A stretch of 64,000 nt of DNA, taken from positions 868,001 through 932,000 of the forward strand of contig NZ_JALKAC010000001.1 of NCBI RefSeq assembly GCF_024171645.1, in the 5' to 3' direction. Position 1 is the first letter of the stretch; each line of letters starts with the position of its first letter. Positions 7,927 through 15,631 of this stretch are shown here, in pieces. Source of the DNA: Flavobacterium sp. HSC-32F16. Its GTDB lineage: Bacteria > Bacteroidota > Bacteroidia > Flavobacteriales > Flavobacteriaceae. The notes beneath the pieces are model-generated. The model saw only the letters and a program-made list of their open reading frames with translations. It had not been told where the DNA came from and made no database searches. The translations under genes were made by a program, and so were the position numbers.

Positions 7927-8457
7927 TCATTTCGATTTCTTTTTAGAATCTTTTTTAGATTTTTTTTTCTTCTTTTTCAATAAATCTATTTTACCTTCAA
8001 TTCTTTTCTCTACATCTGTAAGATCAGATTCATAATTAAATTGCAATGAATGAAGTTTAGCATTTTTAATTTCTTTTAATGCCTTTTTTAAATCATTCTG
8101 TGCTTCTAATAGAATTGCTTTTTTAATGTAAATTTCAGATTTGTTGATTCCTTTAACTGTTAAGGCAAAATCAATTAACTTTTGTGCTTCTTCATAATCT
8201 TCATTTAAAATCAATGTTTTTAAGTAATAAGGATAGACTTCAAGAGCATGAATATTAATTGCCAAAGCTTGCTGAAAATAGGATTTAGCATCTTCATAAT
8301 TCAATAATTGCTCTGCTTGAATTCTTCCATACAAACACAAAACCATCGTGTTTTTATCATCATAAGAAAAAGCATAATCCAAAGATTCTATAGTACCTTC
8401 CAGCCAAAATGGATAATTATCCAAAGCCTGAAAGAGGTATTTATCAATTGTTTTCAT
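7927..8457 (-). CDS. Tetratricopeptide-repeat protein with lysine-rich tail
   Basis: 176 residues made of helical TPR-like repeats (for example LCLYGRIQAEQLLNYEDAKS and EVYPYYLKTLILNEDYEEAQ), followed by a tail of almost only Lys and Ser. There is no signal peptide, so the product is probably cytoplasmic and a protein-protein adaptor; the basic tail could bind nucleic acid or acidic partners. It lies 75 bp downstream of prfH in the same direction and could be the last gene of the RtcB-PrfH transcript, but no functional link can be shown from sequence. Confidence 0.75.
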   Translation of the reverse strand: MKTIDKYLFQALDNYPFWLEGTIESLDYAFSYDDKNTMVLCLYGRIQAEQLLNYEDAKSYFQQALAINIHALEVYPYYLKTLILNEDYEEAQKLIDFALTVKGINKSEIYIKKAILLEAQNDLKKALKEIKNAKLHSLQFNYESDLTDVEKRIEGKIDLLKKKKKKSKKDSKKKSK

Positions 8458-8532
8458 TTTATGTGTCGATATTTTTTGTTTTTTTGGTCACATATAATTC
8501 GCATATCATCATTATTTTCTGCGACCAAATTA

Positions 8533-9222
8533 TTAATTATGCTCATTTCGTAAATCATTTTTTAATTTCTGACGAGTTCCTTTGTAACTTTTCTCTACTT
8601 TGTTCTTTTTAAAATCACTTCCGGTAAAAACTCTCACAGGATTTCCACGCACAATATTCAGCTGATTTTCCCATTGTTTCCCTACATGATTTTTAAGCTG
8701 AGCCAGTTTTTCGTCTTCTAACTTTTTTAATAATCTTTCTGTTGCCAGTTTTTTGTTTTGATGCTGCGAACGGCTGTCCATTGCTACAACCGCAATTCCA
8801 GTTGGAACATGCGTTGCCCGAATTGCGGAACTCACTTTATTTACGTGCTGTCCTCCTGCGCCAGAACTTCGCATAGCTTGATATTGAATATCATTTTCTA
8901 AAACTGAAGTATTTTTTTGCGGTTCGATTTCAAAAATCCCAATAAACCAGTTCTTTCGTTTATGCATTTTCCTAAACTGACTCTGACCAATCCATTGAAT
9001 GGTTCCAATCCAGGAATTTACAAACTCATCGGCTTTTTTTCCTTTAACAGCAATTGATGCTGTTTCAACCGTTCCATTTTCTTCACCAGCTTCTCTTTGC
9101 AGCAAAATTGTTTCTAAATTTTGATCTTGTGCTTCTTCCAAAACCTTTTTAAGCACTTGGGCAGCTACCCAAGTGCATTCTGCAGGTCCGCGACCTGCTG
9201 TTATTTGAATTATTCTTTCCAT
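8533..9222 (-). CDS. prfH: Peptide chain release factor H (PrfH)
   Basis: 229 residues, shorter than RF1/RF2. MRSSGAGGQHVNKVSSAIRA (about 117-136) holds the GGQ motif (123-125) that enters the peptidyl-transferase centre and hydrolyses peptidyl-tRNA; the basic C-terminus SYKGTRQKLKNDLR resembles other release factors. The N-terminal region (ITAGRGPAECTWVAAQVL) is characteristic of PrfH rather than of ArfB or RF1/2, and the usual stop-codon recognition domain is missing. PrfH is known to be encoded with RtcB and to release peptides from ribosomes whose 16S decoding centre has been cleaved. Here its ATG overlaps the end of the zinc-ribbon gene by 13 bp, indicating translational coupling. Confidence 0.93.
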   Translation of the reverse strand: MERIIQITAGRGPAECTWVAAQVLKKVLEEAQDQNLETILLQREAGEENGTVETASIAVKGKKADEFVNSWIGTIQWIGQSQFRKMHKRKNWFIGIFEIEPQKNTSVLENDIQYQAMRSSGAGGQHVNKVSSAIRATHVPTGIAVVAMDSRSQHQNKKLATERLLKKLEDEKLAQLKNHVGKQWENQLNIVRGNPVRVFTGSDFKKNKVEKSYKGTRQKLKNDLRNEHN

Positions 9223-9815
9223 TTTTCTAATATTTTAAGAAGCTTCTCTCTGTTCTTTGCTTCTTTTATAAATTTTGGCAGTCTTGAAGCCATCGTTCCA
9301 TTACCACTTCCCTTATTATTTCTTTCTCTTAAACCAGCTTTAATATATCTTTCCAAATAAGCTATATGTTCCTGATTATAAATCCAAAAAACATTTCCTT
9401 TGATTTCCTGTTGAAACCAAAGAGGTAAATAGTACCAACTATCTCTTACTAAACCATCGTTTTTAGGCTCTTTTCTAACCTCACTAATATTCGGTTTTAT
9501 TTCTTCCTGAAAACTACAATACGGACATTTAACCTGATATATATTTGGTCTTTCTTTAAAAATCTGTGATTCATAATCGAATTTTTCAAAACAATAACCA
9601 CAATAATGTTTCCCAGATGCTTTGTACTGATAAATAGGTGCATCAATCTTATAAAAACAAGTTTTACATTCAAAAGTCATTGTGGTACAATTTCCACATT
9701 TGCAATCTCTAGCCACTTCTTTCAATGCAGCCTTAGATTCACATTTTGGACATTTTACAAAAATCTCATTTTCAAAATTCCCTAACCATTTATTTTCATC
9801 TTTAAATCTTTCCAT
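9210..9815 (-). CDS. Multi-cysteine zinc-ribbon protein of the RtcB-PrfH operon
   Basis: 201 residues from ATG 9815, 13 bp after the rtcB stop (a TTG at 9848 would add 11 residues overlapping rtcB). The first half has five cysteine clusters: CPKC, CKCGNC, CKTC, CGYC and CPYC, enough for two zinc ribbons. The second half is aromatic and charged (SWYYLPLWFQQEI, YLERYIKAGLRERN) and ends in a basic helix. Its last 13 bp overlap prfH. No enzyme motif is seen. Zinc ribbons of this kind often bind RNA or ribosomal components, and its position between RtcB and PrfH suggests a role in recognising damaged RNA or ribosomes, but that is inference. Similar small proteins may be misnamed as PriA because of the CxxC pattern. 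Confidence 0.8.
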   Translation of the reverse strand: MERFKDENKWLGNFENEIFVKCPKCESKAALKEVARDCKCGNCTTMTFECKTCFYKIDAPIYQYKASGKHYCGYCFEKFDYESQIFKERPNIYQVKCPYCSFQEEIKPNISEVRKEPKNDGLVRDSWYYLPLWFQQEIKGNVFWIYNQEHIAYLERYIKAGLRERNNKGSGNGTMASRLPKFIKEAKNREKLLKILEKWKE

Positions 9816-9828
9816 AATCTTTTTCTTT

Positions 9829-11220
9829 TTAGCGGTCCATTCTAACAATCTTCGGTGTAAAAGTTCCCAGAACTTCCACCAAATCAGTTTGGTTTGCCAT
9901 TACTTTTGTAATGTCTTTGTATGCCATTGGAGCTTCATCAATATTGCCGCCAATCAAGGTTACATCATTGGCTTTCAAAACCTTTTTAATTTCGCTTTGC
10001 GTAAAAGTACTTTTGCATTTTGCTCTCGAAAACAAACGTCCCGCACCATGCGAAGCCGAATTTAAACTTTCAGCATTTCCTTTTCCTTTTACAATGTAAC
10101 CAGGCGCCGTCATAGAACCTGGAATAATTCCCAATTGCCCTTCTCCTGCAGGAGTTGCTCCTTTTCTATGCACAATGCATTCCTGGCCATTTACCATTTC
10201 TTTCCATGCAAAGTTGTGATGGTTTTCAATTGTTATCACTACTCTTTTCCCTATTGCTTTGGCAATTCGTCTATGAATATCATCATGACACGCTTTTGCA
10301 TATTCTCCGGCTAAATTCATTGCCAGCCAATATTCCTGTCCGTCGTGTGTATTCAAATCCAACCAAGCTAAATGCTGTACATTTTTTGGTAACGGACATT
10401 GTTTTGTTGCCAAATAGGTATAATGCTTTGCAATGTTGGCCCCCAAACCACGAGAACCACTATGTGAAAGAACAGCGAAATATTCGCCTTTTTCTAATTT
10501 CCATTCGTTCTCCGGATTTTCAATTTTAGCAATTCCAAATTCTACAAAATGGTTTCCTCCTCCAGAACTTCCCAATTGTTTGTAGGCTTTTGGCAAAAGA
10601 TTTTTCAACAATGGAATATCCTGAAATTCGCTTTTATAAAACACTTCATGATCTACTCTTGAAGCATGCGCTTCATACATTCCAAATTTGGTATTGTCTT
10701 TTAAAATAGTTTCCAACTGATGTTCTTTTCCTTTGAAATGAGAAGCTGGCAAATCGAAAATAGAAAGACTCATTCGGCATCCAATATCTACTCCAACTCC
10801 GTATGGAATCACAGCATTATCTGTTGCTAAAACGCCGCCAATTGGCAAACCATAACCCGAATGTGCATCTGGCATTAAAGCTCCTGCAACTGATACCGGG
10901 AGTTTCAACGAATCGTACAATTGAAATTTTGCCTGCTGATCAATTTCATTTTCACCAAAAATGGTAAAAGGTGCTCTGGTTGCTTTAAGCTGATGCATTC
11001 TTACCTGAACTGGTTTTATTAAACCTTCAGCCACTTTGCCCCAAGTTCCGTTTCCTTCGTATTTTTCTGGATTTAGCAAAACATCTTTTGCCTCTGTTAG
11101 AATAGATTCCTTTTTTTCTCTTTTTCTATATCTGTTTATCTGCCCTAAAGCGATATTTATTGAATTGTTCTTTGGAAAACCTAATTTAATCAGGTCTTTT
11201 CCAGTTAATTTATTTCCCAT
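9829..11220 (-). CDS. rtcB: RtcB family RNA ligase
   Basis: 463 residues. RtcB joins RNA ends bearing 2',3'-cyclic phosphate (or 3'-phosphate) and 5'-OH using GTP and Mn2+. The metal and guanylylation residues are present: GVDIGCRMS (D145, C148), GGGNHFVEFG (H224), LSHSGSRGLG (H253), ENHHNFAW (H335) and SASHGAGR (H391, the guanylylated histidine). LMPDAHSGYGLPIGGV is also typical. Adjacency to prfH places it with the RtcB copies that repair cleaved ribosomal RNA. It starts 4 bp after the upstream basic protein gene and is followed by the zinc-ribbon gene, so the four form one operon. No archease gene is nearby. Confidence 0.96.
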   Translation of the reverse strand: MGNKLTGKDLIKLGFPKNNSINIALGQINRYRKREKKESILTEAKDVLLNPEKYEGNGTWGKVAEGLIKPVQVRMHQLKATRAPFTIFGENEIDQQAKFQLYDSLKLPVSVAGALMPDAHSGYGLPIGGVLATDNAVIPYGVGVDIGCRMSLSIFDLPASHFKGKEHQLETILKDNTKFGMYEAHASRVDHEVFYKSEFQDIPLLKNLLPKAYKQLGSSGGGNHFVEFGIAKIENPENEWKLEKGEYFAVLSHSGSRGLGANIAKHYTYLATKQCPLPKNVQHLAWLDLNTHDGQEYWLAMNLAGEYAKACHDDIHRRIAKAIGKRVVITIENHHNFAWKEMVNGQECIVHRKGATPAGEGQLGIIPGSMTAPGYIVKGKGNAESLNSASHGAGRLFSRAKCKSTFTQSEIKKVLKANDVTLIGGNIDEAPMAYKDITKVMANQTDLVEVLGTFTPKIVRMDR

Positions 11221-11223
11221 GAT

Positions 11224-11988
11224 TTATATCATTTCGTCTATATATTGTTGATACAATATGTTTAGACTTTTATTTTTAATTGGGCTTATCTCTCTTGGAT
11301 TTTCATTTTGATAATAACTCCAATGATGAGAAAAACCATCTACTAATCTGTTTATTTTACATCTCAAATTAAGATTAACAATGTAATTGTCCAGAAGCTG
11401 GATTTCACTCTCTAAATCTGAATCGACCATCTTTGTATGTGTTATCATATAAGGACTCACGCGAAGTACATATCTCCATGGCTCATTAAACACATAGTGA
11501 ATTTTATATCGCTTGAAATTGCTGCACCAACGTTCTCGCTTATAAAAATGTGCTTTTTCTTTTTCTGTCAATTCTAATTTTGAACTTCTCCATTCCCATT
11601 CCGAAAATTCTTTTACAGTTTGAATCTTTTCCACATAAACATTTCTTCTTTTTCTCTTTTTCTTTCTTTTAAAAGATTTCTCAGAAGAGAACTGCCATGT
11701 GTTTATTTTTTCTAATAGTGTGCTGTAAAATGAAGCTTCATTTGATCTTGCTATATCTTCTCTCAGTATAAAATTGCGCTGCCATCCTTTTTGATATGGA
11801 TTTTCTAATGGAACTAATGGCAAATTTTTTCGTTTGAGCCAAAGTTCTTTTTCACTCTTTCTTAACTGAATAAGTTGTTTTTCAAAATCTTCTTTTGCTA
11901 ATCTTTTTTTCCTTTTTTTACTTTTAAAACGAGCACACAAAGCATACTCATCTACCGTATAATTTTCCATTAAAAAATTATAGTGCAT
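11224..11988 (-). CDS. Basic protein of unknown function, first gene of the RtcB-PrfH operon
   Basis: 254 residues from ATG 11988; ATG 11970 (MENYTVDEYALCARF) and TTG 12003 are alternatives. The protein is very basic, with KSKKRKKRLAKEDF near the start and a second Lys/Arg block (SFKRKKKRKRRN) near the middle, several tryptophans (WEWRSS, ERWCSNF, NEPWRYVL) and a helical C-terminus. There is no signal peptide or membrane segment. I recognise no family. Composition suggests RNA or ribosome binding. Its stop lies 4 bp before the rtcB start, so it is cotranscribed with RtcB, the zinc-ribbon protein and PrfH and may be a substrate-recognition partner; that role is inferred from position only. Confidence 0.75.
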   Translation of the reverse strand: MHYNFLMENYTVDEYALCARFKSKKRKKRLAKEDFEKQLIQLRKSEKELWLKRKNLPLVPLENPYQKGWQRNFILREDIARSNEASFYSTLLEKINTWQFSSEKSFKRKKKRKRRNVYVEKIQTVKEFSEWEWRSSKLELTEKEKAHFYKRERWCSNFKRYKIHYVFNEPWRYVLRVSPYMITHTKMVDSDLESEIQLLDNYIVNLNLRCKINRLVDGFSHHWSYYQNENPREISPIKNKSLNILYQQYIDEMI

Positions 11989-12078
11989 TAAATTAATAGC
12001 CAAACAGGCTTAAACATTTCATCCTTGACGGATAAATAAATAAAATCGGTTGTCGGGAAAATTTGAAGTGTCTAGAAT

Positions 12079-12116
12079 AAAAAAAGCCCGAAACTAAATG
12101 TCTTCGGGCTTTTTTA
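12079..12116. terminator. Intrinsic terminator between the 27-codon ORF and the RtcB operon
   Basis: AAAAAAGCCCGAA pairs with TTCGGGCTTTTTT around a loop of about 10 nt, with a T run on either strand. On the minus strand it follows the small ORF by about 20 nt and precedes the RtcB operon by about 90 bp, so unless there is a second promoter it controls entry into the operon. Confidence 0.85.
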
Positions 12117-12135
12117 TATATCTAAAAATGTATTT

Positions 12136-12219
12136 CTAAGATTGAAATAAGCCACGAAGAATTGCTGCACCAAATCCGTTTGGTGTGAAGCTTTGTGATG
12201 TCGATGTAAGTACAAACAT
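12136..12219 (-). CDS. 27-residue small ORF / possible leader peptide
   Basis: An ATG-to-TAG frame of 28 codons coding for MFVLTSTSQSFTPNGFGAAI followed by LRGLFQS. It is preceded by a candidate Bacteroidota promoter and closely followed by a strong terminator, so it forms a compact transcription unit of its own in an otherwise non-coding 660-bp gap. There is no signal peptide and no run of one amino acid as in classical amino-acid leaders. It could be a leader peptide for the RtcB-PrfH operon or an independent small protein. Conservation could not be tested. Confidence 0.5.
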   Translation of the reverse strand: MFVLTSTSQSFTPNGFGAAILRGLFQS

Positions 12220-12255
12220 TTTCTTCGTTTTAAAGGGTTATTATTTTTTCGTCTG

Positions 12256-12287
12256 CAAATATTCAGAATACTTTTTTGATTTTCCAA
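12256..12287 (-). promoter_or_regulatory. Candidate promoter of the 27-codon ORF
   Basis: On the minus strand AATATTTG (12263-12256) matches TAnnTTTG except at the first base, and TTTGG with its TTG at 12287-12285 lies 21 bp upstream, close to the usual 17-20 bp. Transcription would start about 30 nt before the ORF. Confidence 0.35.
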
Positions 12288-12484
12288 ATTTATTTTTCAG
12301 AAAAGTCATATGAAAAATTTTTATTTCTTTTAATTCATTAACAAACAAATAGTTATACTATTAAAAATAAAGACAATAGATTATATAATATTTATTATTA
12401 TGAACAAAAAGACGCGAGCGAAAACGAACAGGCGAAGGAAATCACACCATCATAAATTTGATGAATATTGCAGATTCTCTTTAC

Positions 12485-12510
12485 GTAGATGCACTGCAGC
12501 GCGTCTCTAC
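12485..12510. repeat. Copy of the GTAGAGACGC palindrome
   Basis: GTAGATGCACTGCAGCGCGTCTCTAC: the same ends and centre as the copy in the YggS gene, two bases shorter. The following AATTTAC also resembles the sequence after the YggS copy (AATTTCA). Confidence 0.65.
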
Positions 12511-12552
12511 AATTTACTTTTATTTTATCTATAAATCAATCACAATTTTAAT

Positions 12553-12577
12553 GTAAAGATGCACTGCAGTCCATCTA
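12553..12577. repeat. Second, degenerate copy of the GTAGAGACGC palindrome
   Basis: GTAAAGATGCACTGCAGT continues with CCATCTA. It lies only 43 bp from the copy at 12485 and is more decayed on its right side. Confidence 0.55.
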
Positions 12578-12616
12578 ATCATAGATTAGAGACATTATAC
12601 ACTGAATTTTTTAAAC

Positions 12617-12645
12617 ATAAAAAAAGCCCTGATTTCTCAGAGCTT
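12617..12645 (-). terminator. Terminator of the two-component operon
   Basis: On the minus strand AGCTCTGA and TCAGGGCT pair around GAAA (one G-U pair) and are followed by TTTTTTT, 23 bp after the response-regulator stop. Confidence 0.75.
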
Positions 12646-12667
12646 ATATTTTTTCTAGGTGAATTTG

Positions 12668-13384
12668 TTATTCAGAAACTTTGCTTTTTACAACTAATCT
12701 AAAACCTTCTCCATGAATGTTAAGAATTTCAACATCCTCATCAGATTTTAGGTATTTTCTAAGTTTAGCGATGTAAACATCCATACTTCTTGAAGTAAAG
12801 TAGTTATCATCTCTCCAGATTTTTGTTAAAGCTAATTCTCTTGGCATTAAGTCATTTTCATGAAGAATAAGCATTTTAAGCAATTCATTTTCTTTTGGAG
12901 ATAATTTAATTGGCTCTTCATCCTGGAAAGTCAAGAATCTTAATTTTGAATTTAAGTGGAATTTACCAATATTGAATTCAAATTGTACTTGTTCTGCTTT
13001 TGTATCAGCAGATTTTCTTTGAATGATGGCTTTAATTTTCATTAATAAAACCTCAGAATCGAAAGGTTTATTTAAATAATCATCGGCACCAGCTTTGTAT
13101 CCTTTTAACACATCCTCTTTCATAGATTTTGCTGTTAAAAATATAATTGGCACTTCACTGTTCTTCTCTCTAATTTCTTTGGCTAAAGTGTAACCATCTT
13201 TATAAGGCATCATTACATCAAGAATACATAAATCATACACATCTTTCTTGAATTTCTCGAAACCTTCCATACCGTTTTTAGCTAAAGTAACTTCAAAGTC
13301 ATTTAACATTAGATAATCTTTAAGAACCGCCCCAAAATTTAGGTCATCTTCTACTAAAAGTATTCTTTTGTTAGTATTTTCCAT
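12668..13384 (-). CDS. OmpR-family response regulator (RprY-like)
   Basis: 238 residues. The receiver domain has the acidic pair EDD (12-14), the phosphorylatable aspartate in CILDVMMP (D56), the conserved Thr in IFLTAKS and Lys in YLNKPFD. Residues about 135-235 are a winged-helix DNA-binding domain (LSPKENELLKMLILHEND, TSRSMDVYIAKLRKYL). It should be phosphorylated by the sensor kinase encoded 3 bp upstream, with which it forms an operon. The pair resembles RprX/RprY of Bacteroides. The regulated genes cannot be told from the sequence. Confidence 0.93.
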   Translation of the reverse strand: MENTNKRILLVEDDLNFGAVLKDYLMLNDFEVTLAKNGMEGFEKFKKDVYDLCILDVMMPYKDGYTLAKEIREKNSEVPIIFLTAKSMKEDVLKGYKAGADDYLNKPFDSEVLLMKIKAIIQRKSADTKAEQVQFEFNIGKFHLNSKLRFLTFQDEEPIKLSPKENELLKMLILHENDLMPRELALTKIWRDDNYFTSRSMDVYIAKLRKYLKSDEDVEILNIHGEGFRLVVKSKVSE

Positions 13385-13387
13385 ATT

Positions 13388-14974
13388 TTAATTTATTAAT
13401 GGTATTTTTATTATAAAGGTGCTACCTTTTCCTTTTTCGCTTTCAACATATACTTGACCATTATGGTCCTCTACAATTCTTTTTACATACGCAAGACCTA
13501 AACCGTGCCCTTTTACATTATGAAGGTCTCCTGTGTGTTCTCTGTAAAATTTCTCAAATACTCGTTTTTGAGCTATCTTACTCATTCCTAATCCATGATC
13601 TCTAACTTTTATCAGGATCATGTCTTTTACATTTTCTGTAAATATTTCAATCTCTGGAGTTCCCGGAGAATATTTTATTGCGTTCTCTAAAATATTAACT
13701 AATACATTTGTAAAATGCACTTCGTTAATTAAAGAGGTGGTTCTTGCTGCATTATAATGTCTTACAACTGTACCTTTTCTATCTTCTAAAATCAGGTTTA
13801 CGTGCTCAATTGCATCATCAATAATGTCATGAACTACAGTAGGCTCTTTTGTTATATCAAGCTCTCTTTTTTCAAGTTTAGAAATTCGTAAAACGTTTTC
13901 TACCTGAGCATGCATTCTTTTATTTTCATCCCGAATCATTTGAAGATATCGAAAAACTTTGTCTTTATCTTCAATAATTTTTGGGTTTCTAATAGCGTCC
14001 AGTGCAAGATTTATGGTTGCAATCGGCGTTTTAAACTCATGCGTCATATTATTAATAAAATCGGTTTTGATTTCAGAAATATGTTTTTGACGCAGTAACT
14101 GATTTAATGCACTTGTATAAGCTACAATTATAATCAGCGTAAATACTATTGATAAAATAGTGATACTCAACAACTCAGATAATAAAAATTTCTTTTTATT
14201 TGGGAAAGTAACCGATAATTCATAGCGGCTGTTTCCTTCGTTATCAGTATATATCGGAATATTATATGTCGCTTCTTTGTCGTAGTGAAATCCATCCGAT
14301 TTAATTTTGGTTGGAACACCGCTGCTGTAAATTCCGTATTCGAATTTGGTTTTTACTCCGTATTCTTCTAATTCCTTCTTTAAAAGCTTATGAAGCTTAT
14401 CTTTTGTAATTCGACCTTCAATTGGAGTTAAAGACGCTATGTCTTTGTACTGAATTTGCTGCTGTACCTTATTTAAAATATCCAGACTTCCGGATTTTTC
14501 AATTCTAAGATCCGGAATAATACTTTGTCCTAAACTGTTATTATCAATTCCGTTATTGTTATTATAAACTTCGGTTACTCTTTTAGAACTGAAATTTTTA
14601 AATCTTTCACTGCTGAATTTTTTATTAAACAGAGTTCCGTCTATATCATAATCTTCAGAGCTCAGTGTGTTTGAATAAACAATTGTTTTATTTGTTTTTG
14701 TATTTCTTTGCACATACAACACTTCAAGTAAGTCTTCTTTTTTAGGAATTTTACCGGTACTGTCTTTTATTCGGTTGTATTTGTCGTAAAAGCTGTATTC
14801 TTCTTGTTGCTCAAGTTTATCTGCAACGTTTCCGATTACCTGTGTAACGTGGTATTTAAATTGTTCTTCATTGTTTTTAAATGAAGAGTTGAACCAAAAT
14901 ACCTGTACCAGAATTATCCCTATTAAGGACAAACTCATCAATAAAACAAGTATTCTAAAAAATAATTTATTCAT
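13388..14974 (-). CDS. Sensor histidine kinase (RprX-like)
   Basis: 528 residues. A membrane helix at 6-28, a periplasmic sensor domain of about 235 residues and a second helix at about 264-289 are followed by the dimerisation domain with the H box NNMTHEFKTPIATI (H312), and by the HATPase domain with ENAIKYSPG (N box), RDHGLGMS (G1) and GHGLGLAYVKRIVE (G2). It phosphorylates the adjacent OmpR-type regulator. The large periplasmic domain has no recognised ligand fold, so the signal is unknown; RprX-type kinases are linked to envelope or stress sensing in Bacteroidota. TAATTTTG at 14987-14980 could be its -7 box. Confidence 0.93.
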   Translation of the reverse strand: MNKLFFRILVLLMSLSLIGIILVQVFWFNSSFKNNEEQFKYHVTQVIGNVADKLEQQEEYSFYDKYNRIKDSTGKIPKKEDLLEVLYVQRNTKTNKTIVYSNTLSSEDYDIDGTLFNKKFSSERFKNFSSKRVTEVYNNNNGIDNNSLGQSIIPDLRIEKSGSLDILNKVQQQIQYKDIASLTPIEGRITKDKLHKLLKKELEEYGVKTKFEYGIYSSGVPTKIKSDGFHYDKEATYNIPIYTDNEGNSRYELSVTFPNKKKFLLSELLSITILSIVFTLIIIVAYTSALNQLLRQKHISEIKTDFINNMTHEFKTPIATINLALDAIRNPKIIEDKDKVFRYLQMIRDENKRMHAQVENVLRISKLEKRELDITKEPTVVHDIIDDAIEHVNLILEDRKGTVVRHYNAARTTSLINEVHFTNVLVNILENAIKYSPGTPEIEIFTENVKDMILIKVRDHGLGMSKIAQKRVFEKFYREHTGDLHNVKGHGLGLAYVKRIVEDHNGQVYVESEKGKGSTFIIKIPLIN

Positions 14975-15033
14975 CGAAACAAAATTAATATTTTAACAAT
15001 ATACTAAATAATACATTAACCAAATATTAACAT

Positions 15034-15630
15034 TTAAGACTGTTTTTGTTTTATTTTCAATTTTTTAAGAATTTCATCAACTTCTTCTTTGGCAATTTTA
15101 AGATTACTGTTATTAATTACAAAATTGCTTAAAGAAATTCGTTTTTCGTCATTCCACTGCATTTTCATTCTATTTAAAACCTGCTCTCGAACTGCATTGT
15201 CTCGCTTCATTACTCTTTCAATTCTTATTTCTTCCGGCGCAGTTACAGTCACTATATAATCAAATTCTTTATACTTTCCGCTTTCAAATAAAATAGCTGC
15301 TTCATACACTACAAAATCCATTCCTTTATTTTGTAAAAGCCAGGATTGAAAATCTTTTTTTACTGCCGGATGAACTATTGAATTTAATTTTTCTAACTCT
15401 TCTTTATTGTTAAATACTATTTCGGCTAATTTTGCCCTGTTCAAAACATTATTATCAAAGAGCGATTCTCCAAAAGAAGCTTTTATCTGATCTATAATTT
15501 CTGATGACTTCATTACTTTTTTAGCCTCGTCATCAGCGATGTAAACAGGAATACCTTTTTCTTTAAAAAAAGCTGCAATTGTTGTTTTACCGCTTCCTAT
15601 TCCACCGGTCAAACCAATAATTTTTGTCAT
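15034..15630 (-). CDS. coaE: Dephospho-CoA kinase
   Basis: 198 residues. GLTGGIGSGKTTIA (about 6-19) is the P-loop, YIADDEAKKVM carries the catalytic aspartate region and YEAAILFESG is conserved. The enzyme phosphorylates the 3'-OH of dephospho-CoA with ATP, the last step of coenzyme A synthesis. The bifunctional coaBC gene of the same pathway lies at 20705. It starts 1 bp from the stop of the glycosyltransferase gene, so the two are probably cotranscribed. Confidence 0.95.
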   Translation of the reverse strand: MTKIIGLTGGIGSGKTTIAAFFKEKGIPVYIADDEAKKVMKSSEIIDQIKASFGESLFDNNVLNRAKLAEIVFNNKEELEKLNSIVHPAVKKDFQSWLLQNKGMDFVVYEAAILFESGKYKEFDYIVTVTAPEEIRIERVMKRDNAVREQVLNRMKMQWNDEKRISLSNFVINNSNLKIAKEEVDEILKKLKIKQKQS

Positions 15631-15631
15631 A

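Larger units (their letters stand above)
12079..12219 (-). promoter_or_regulatory. Candidate leader-peptide transcription attenuator of the RtcB-PrfH operon
   Basis: On the minus strand a 27-codon ORF (12219-12136) is followed by the terminator at 12116-12079. The ORF segment CTTCGTGGCTT (12159-12149, codons 21-24) is complementary to the terminator's 5' arm AAGCCCGAAG except for one bulged base, giving 10 pairs that would compete with the terminator stem. The segment lies 10-20 nt before the stop codon, where a ribosome finishing the ORF would cover it. This is the geometry of a translation-controlled attenuator: normal translation lets the terminator form, while failed or early-stalled translation lets the alternative pair form. 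It is an inference from base pairing. Confidence 0.45.
12220..12667. other. 448-bp gap without a recognised gene
   Basis: Between the small ORF and the response-regulator gene. Apart from the candidate promoter, the stretch holds two copies of the GTAGAGACGC palindrome family (12485-12510 and 12553-12577) and, at its right end, the terminator of the two-component operon (12617-12645). No open frame of protein-like composition is seen. Confidence 0.6.

Noticed and set aside
9816..9848. TTG start at 9848 for the zinc-ribbon gene, overlapping rtcB
   Set aside because: ATG at 9815 is in frame, 13 bp after the rtcB stop, and precedes the first conserved-looking residues. The longer form cannot be fully excluded.
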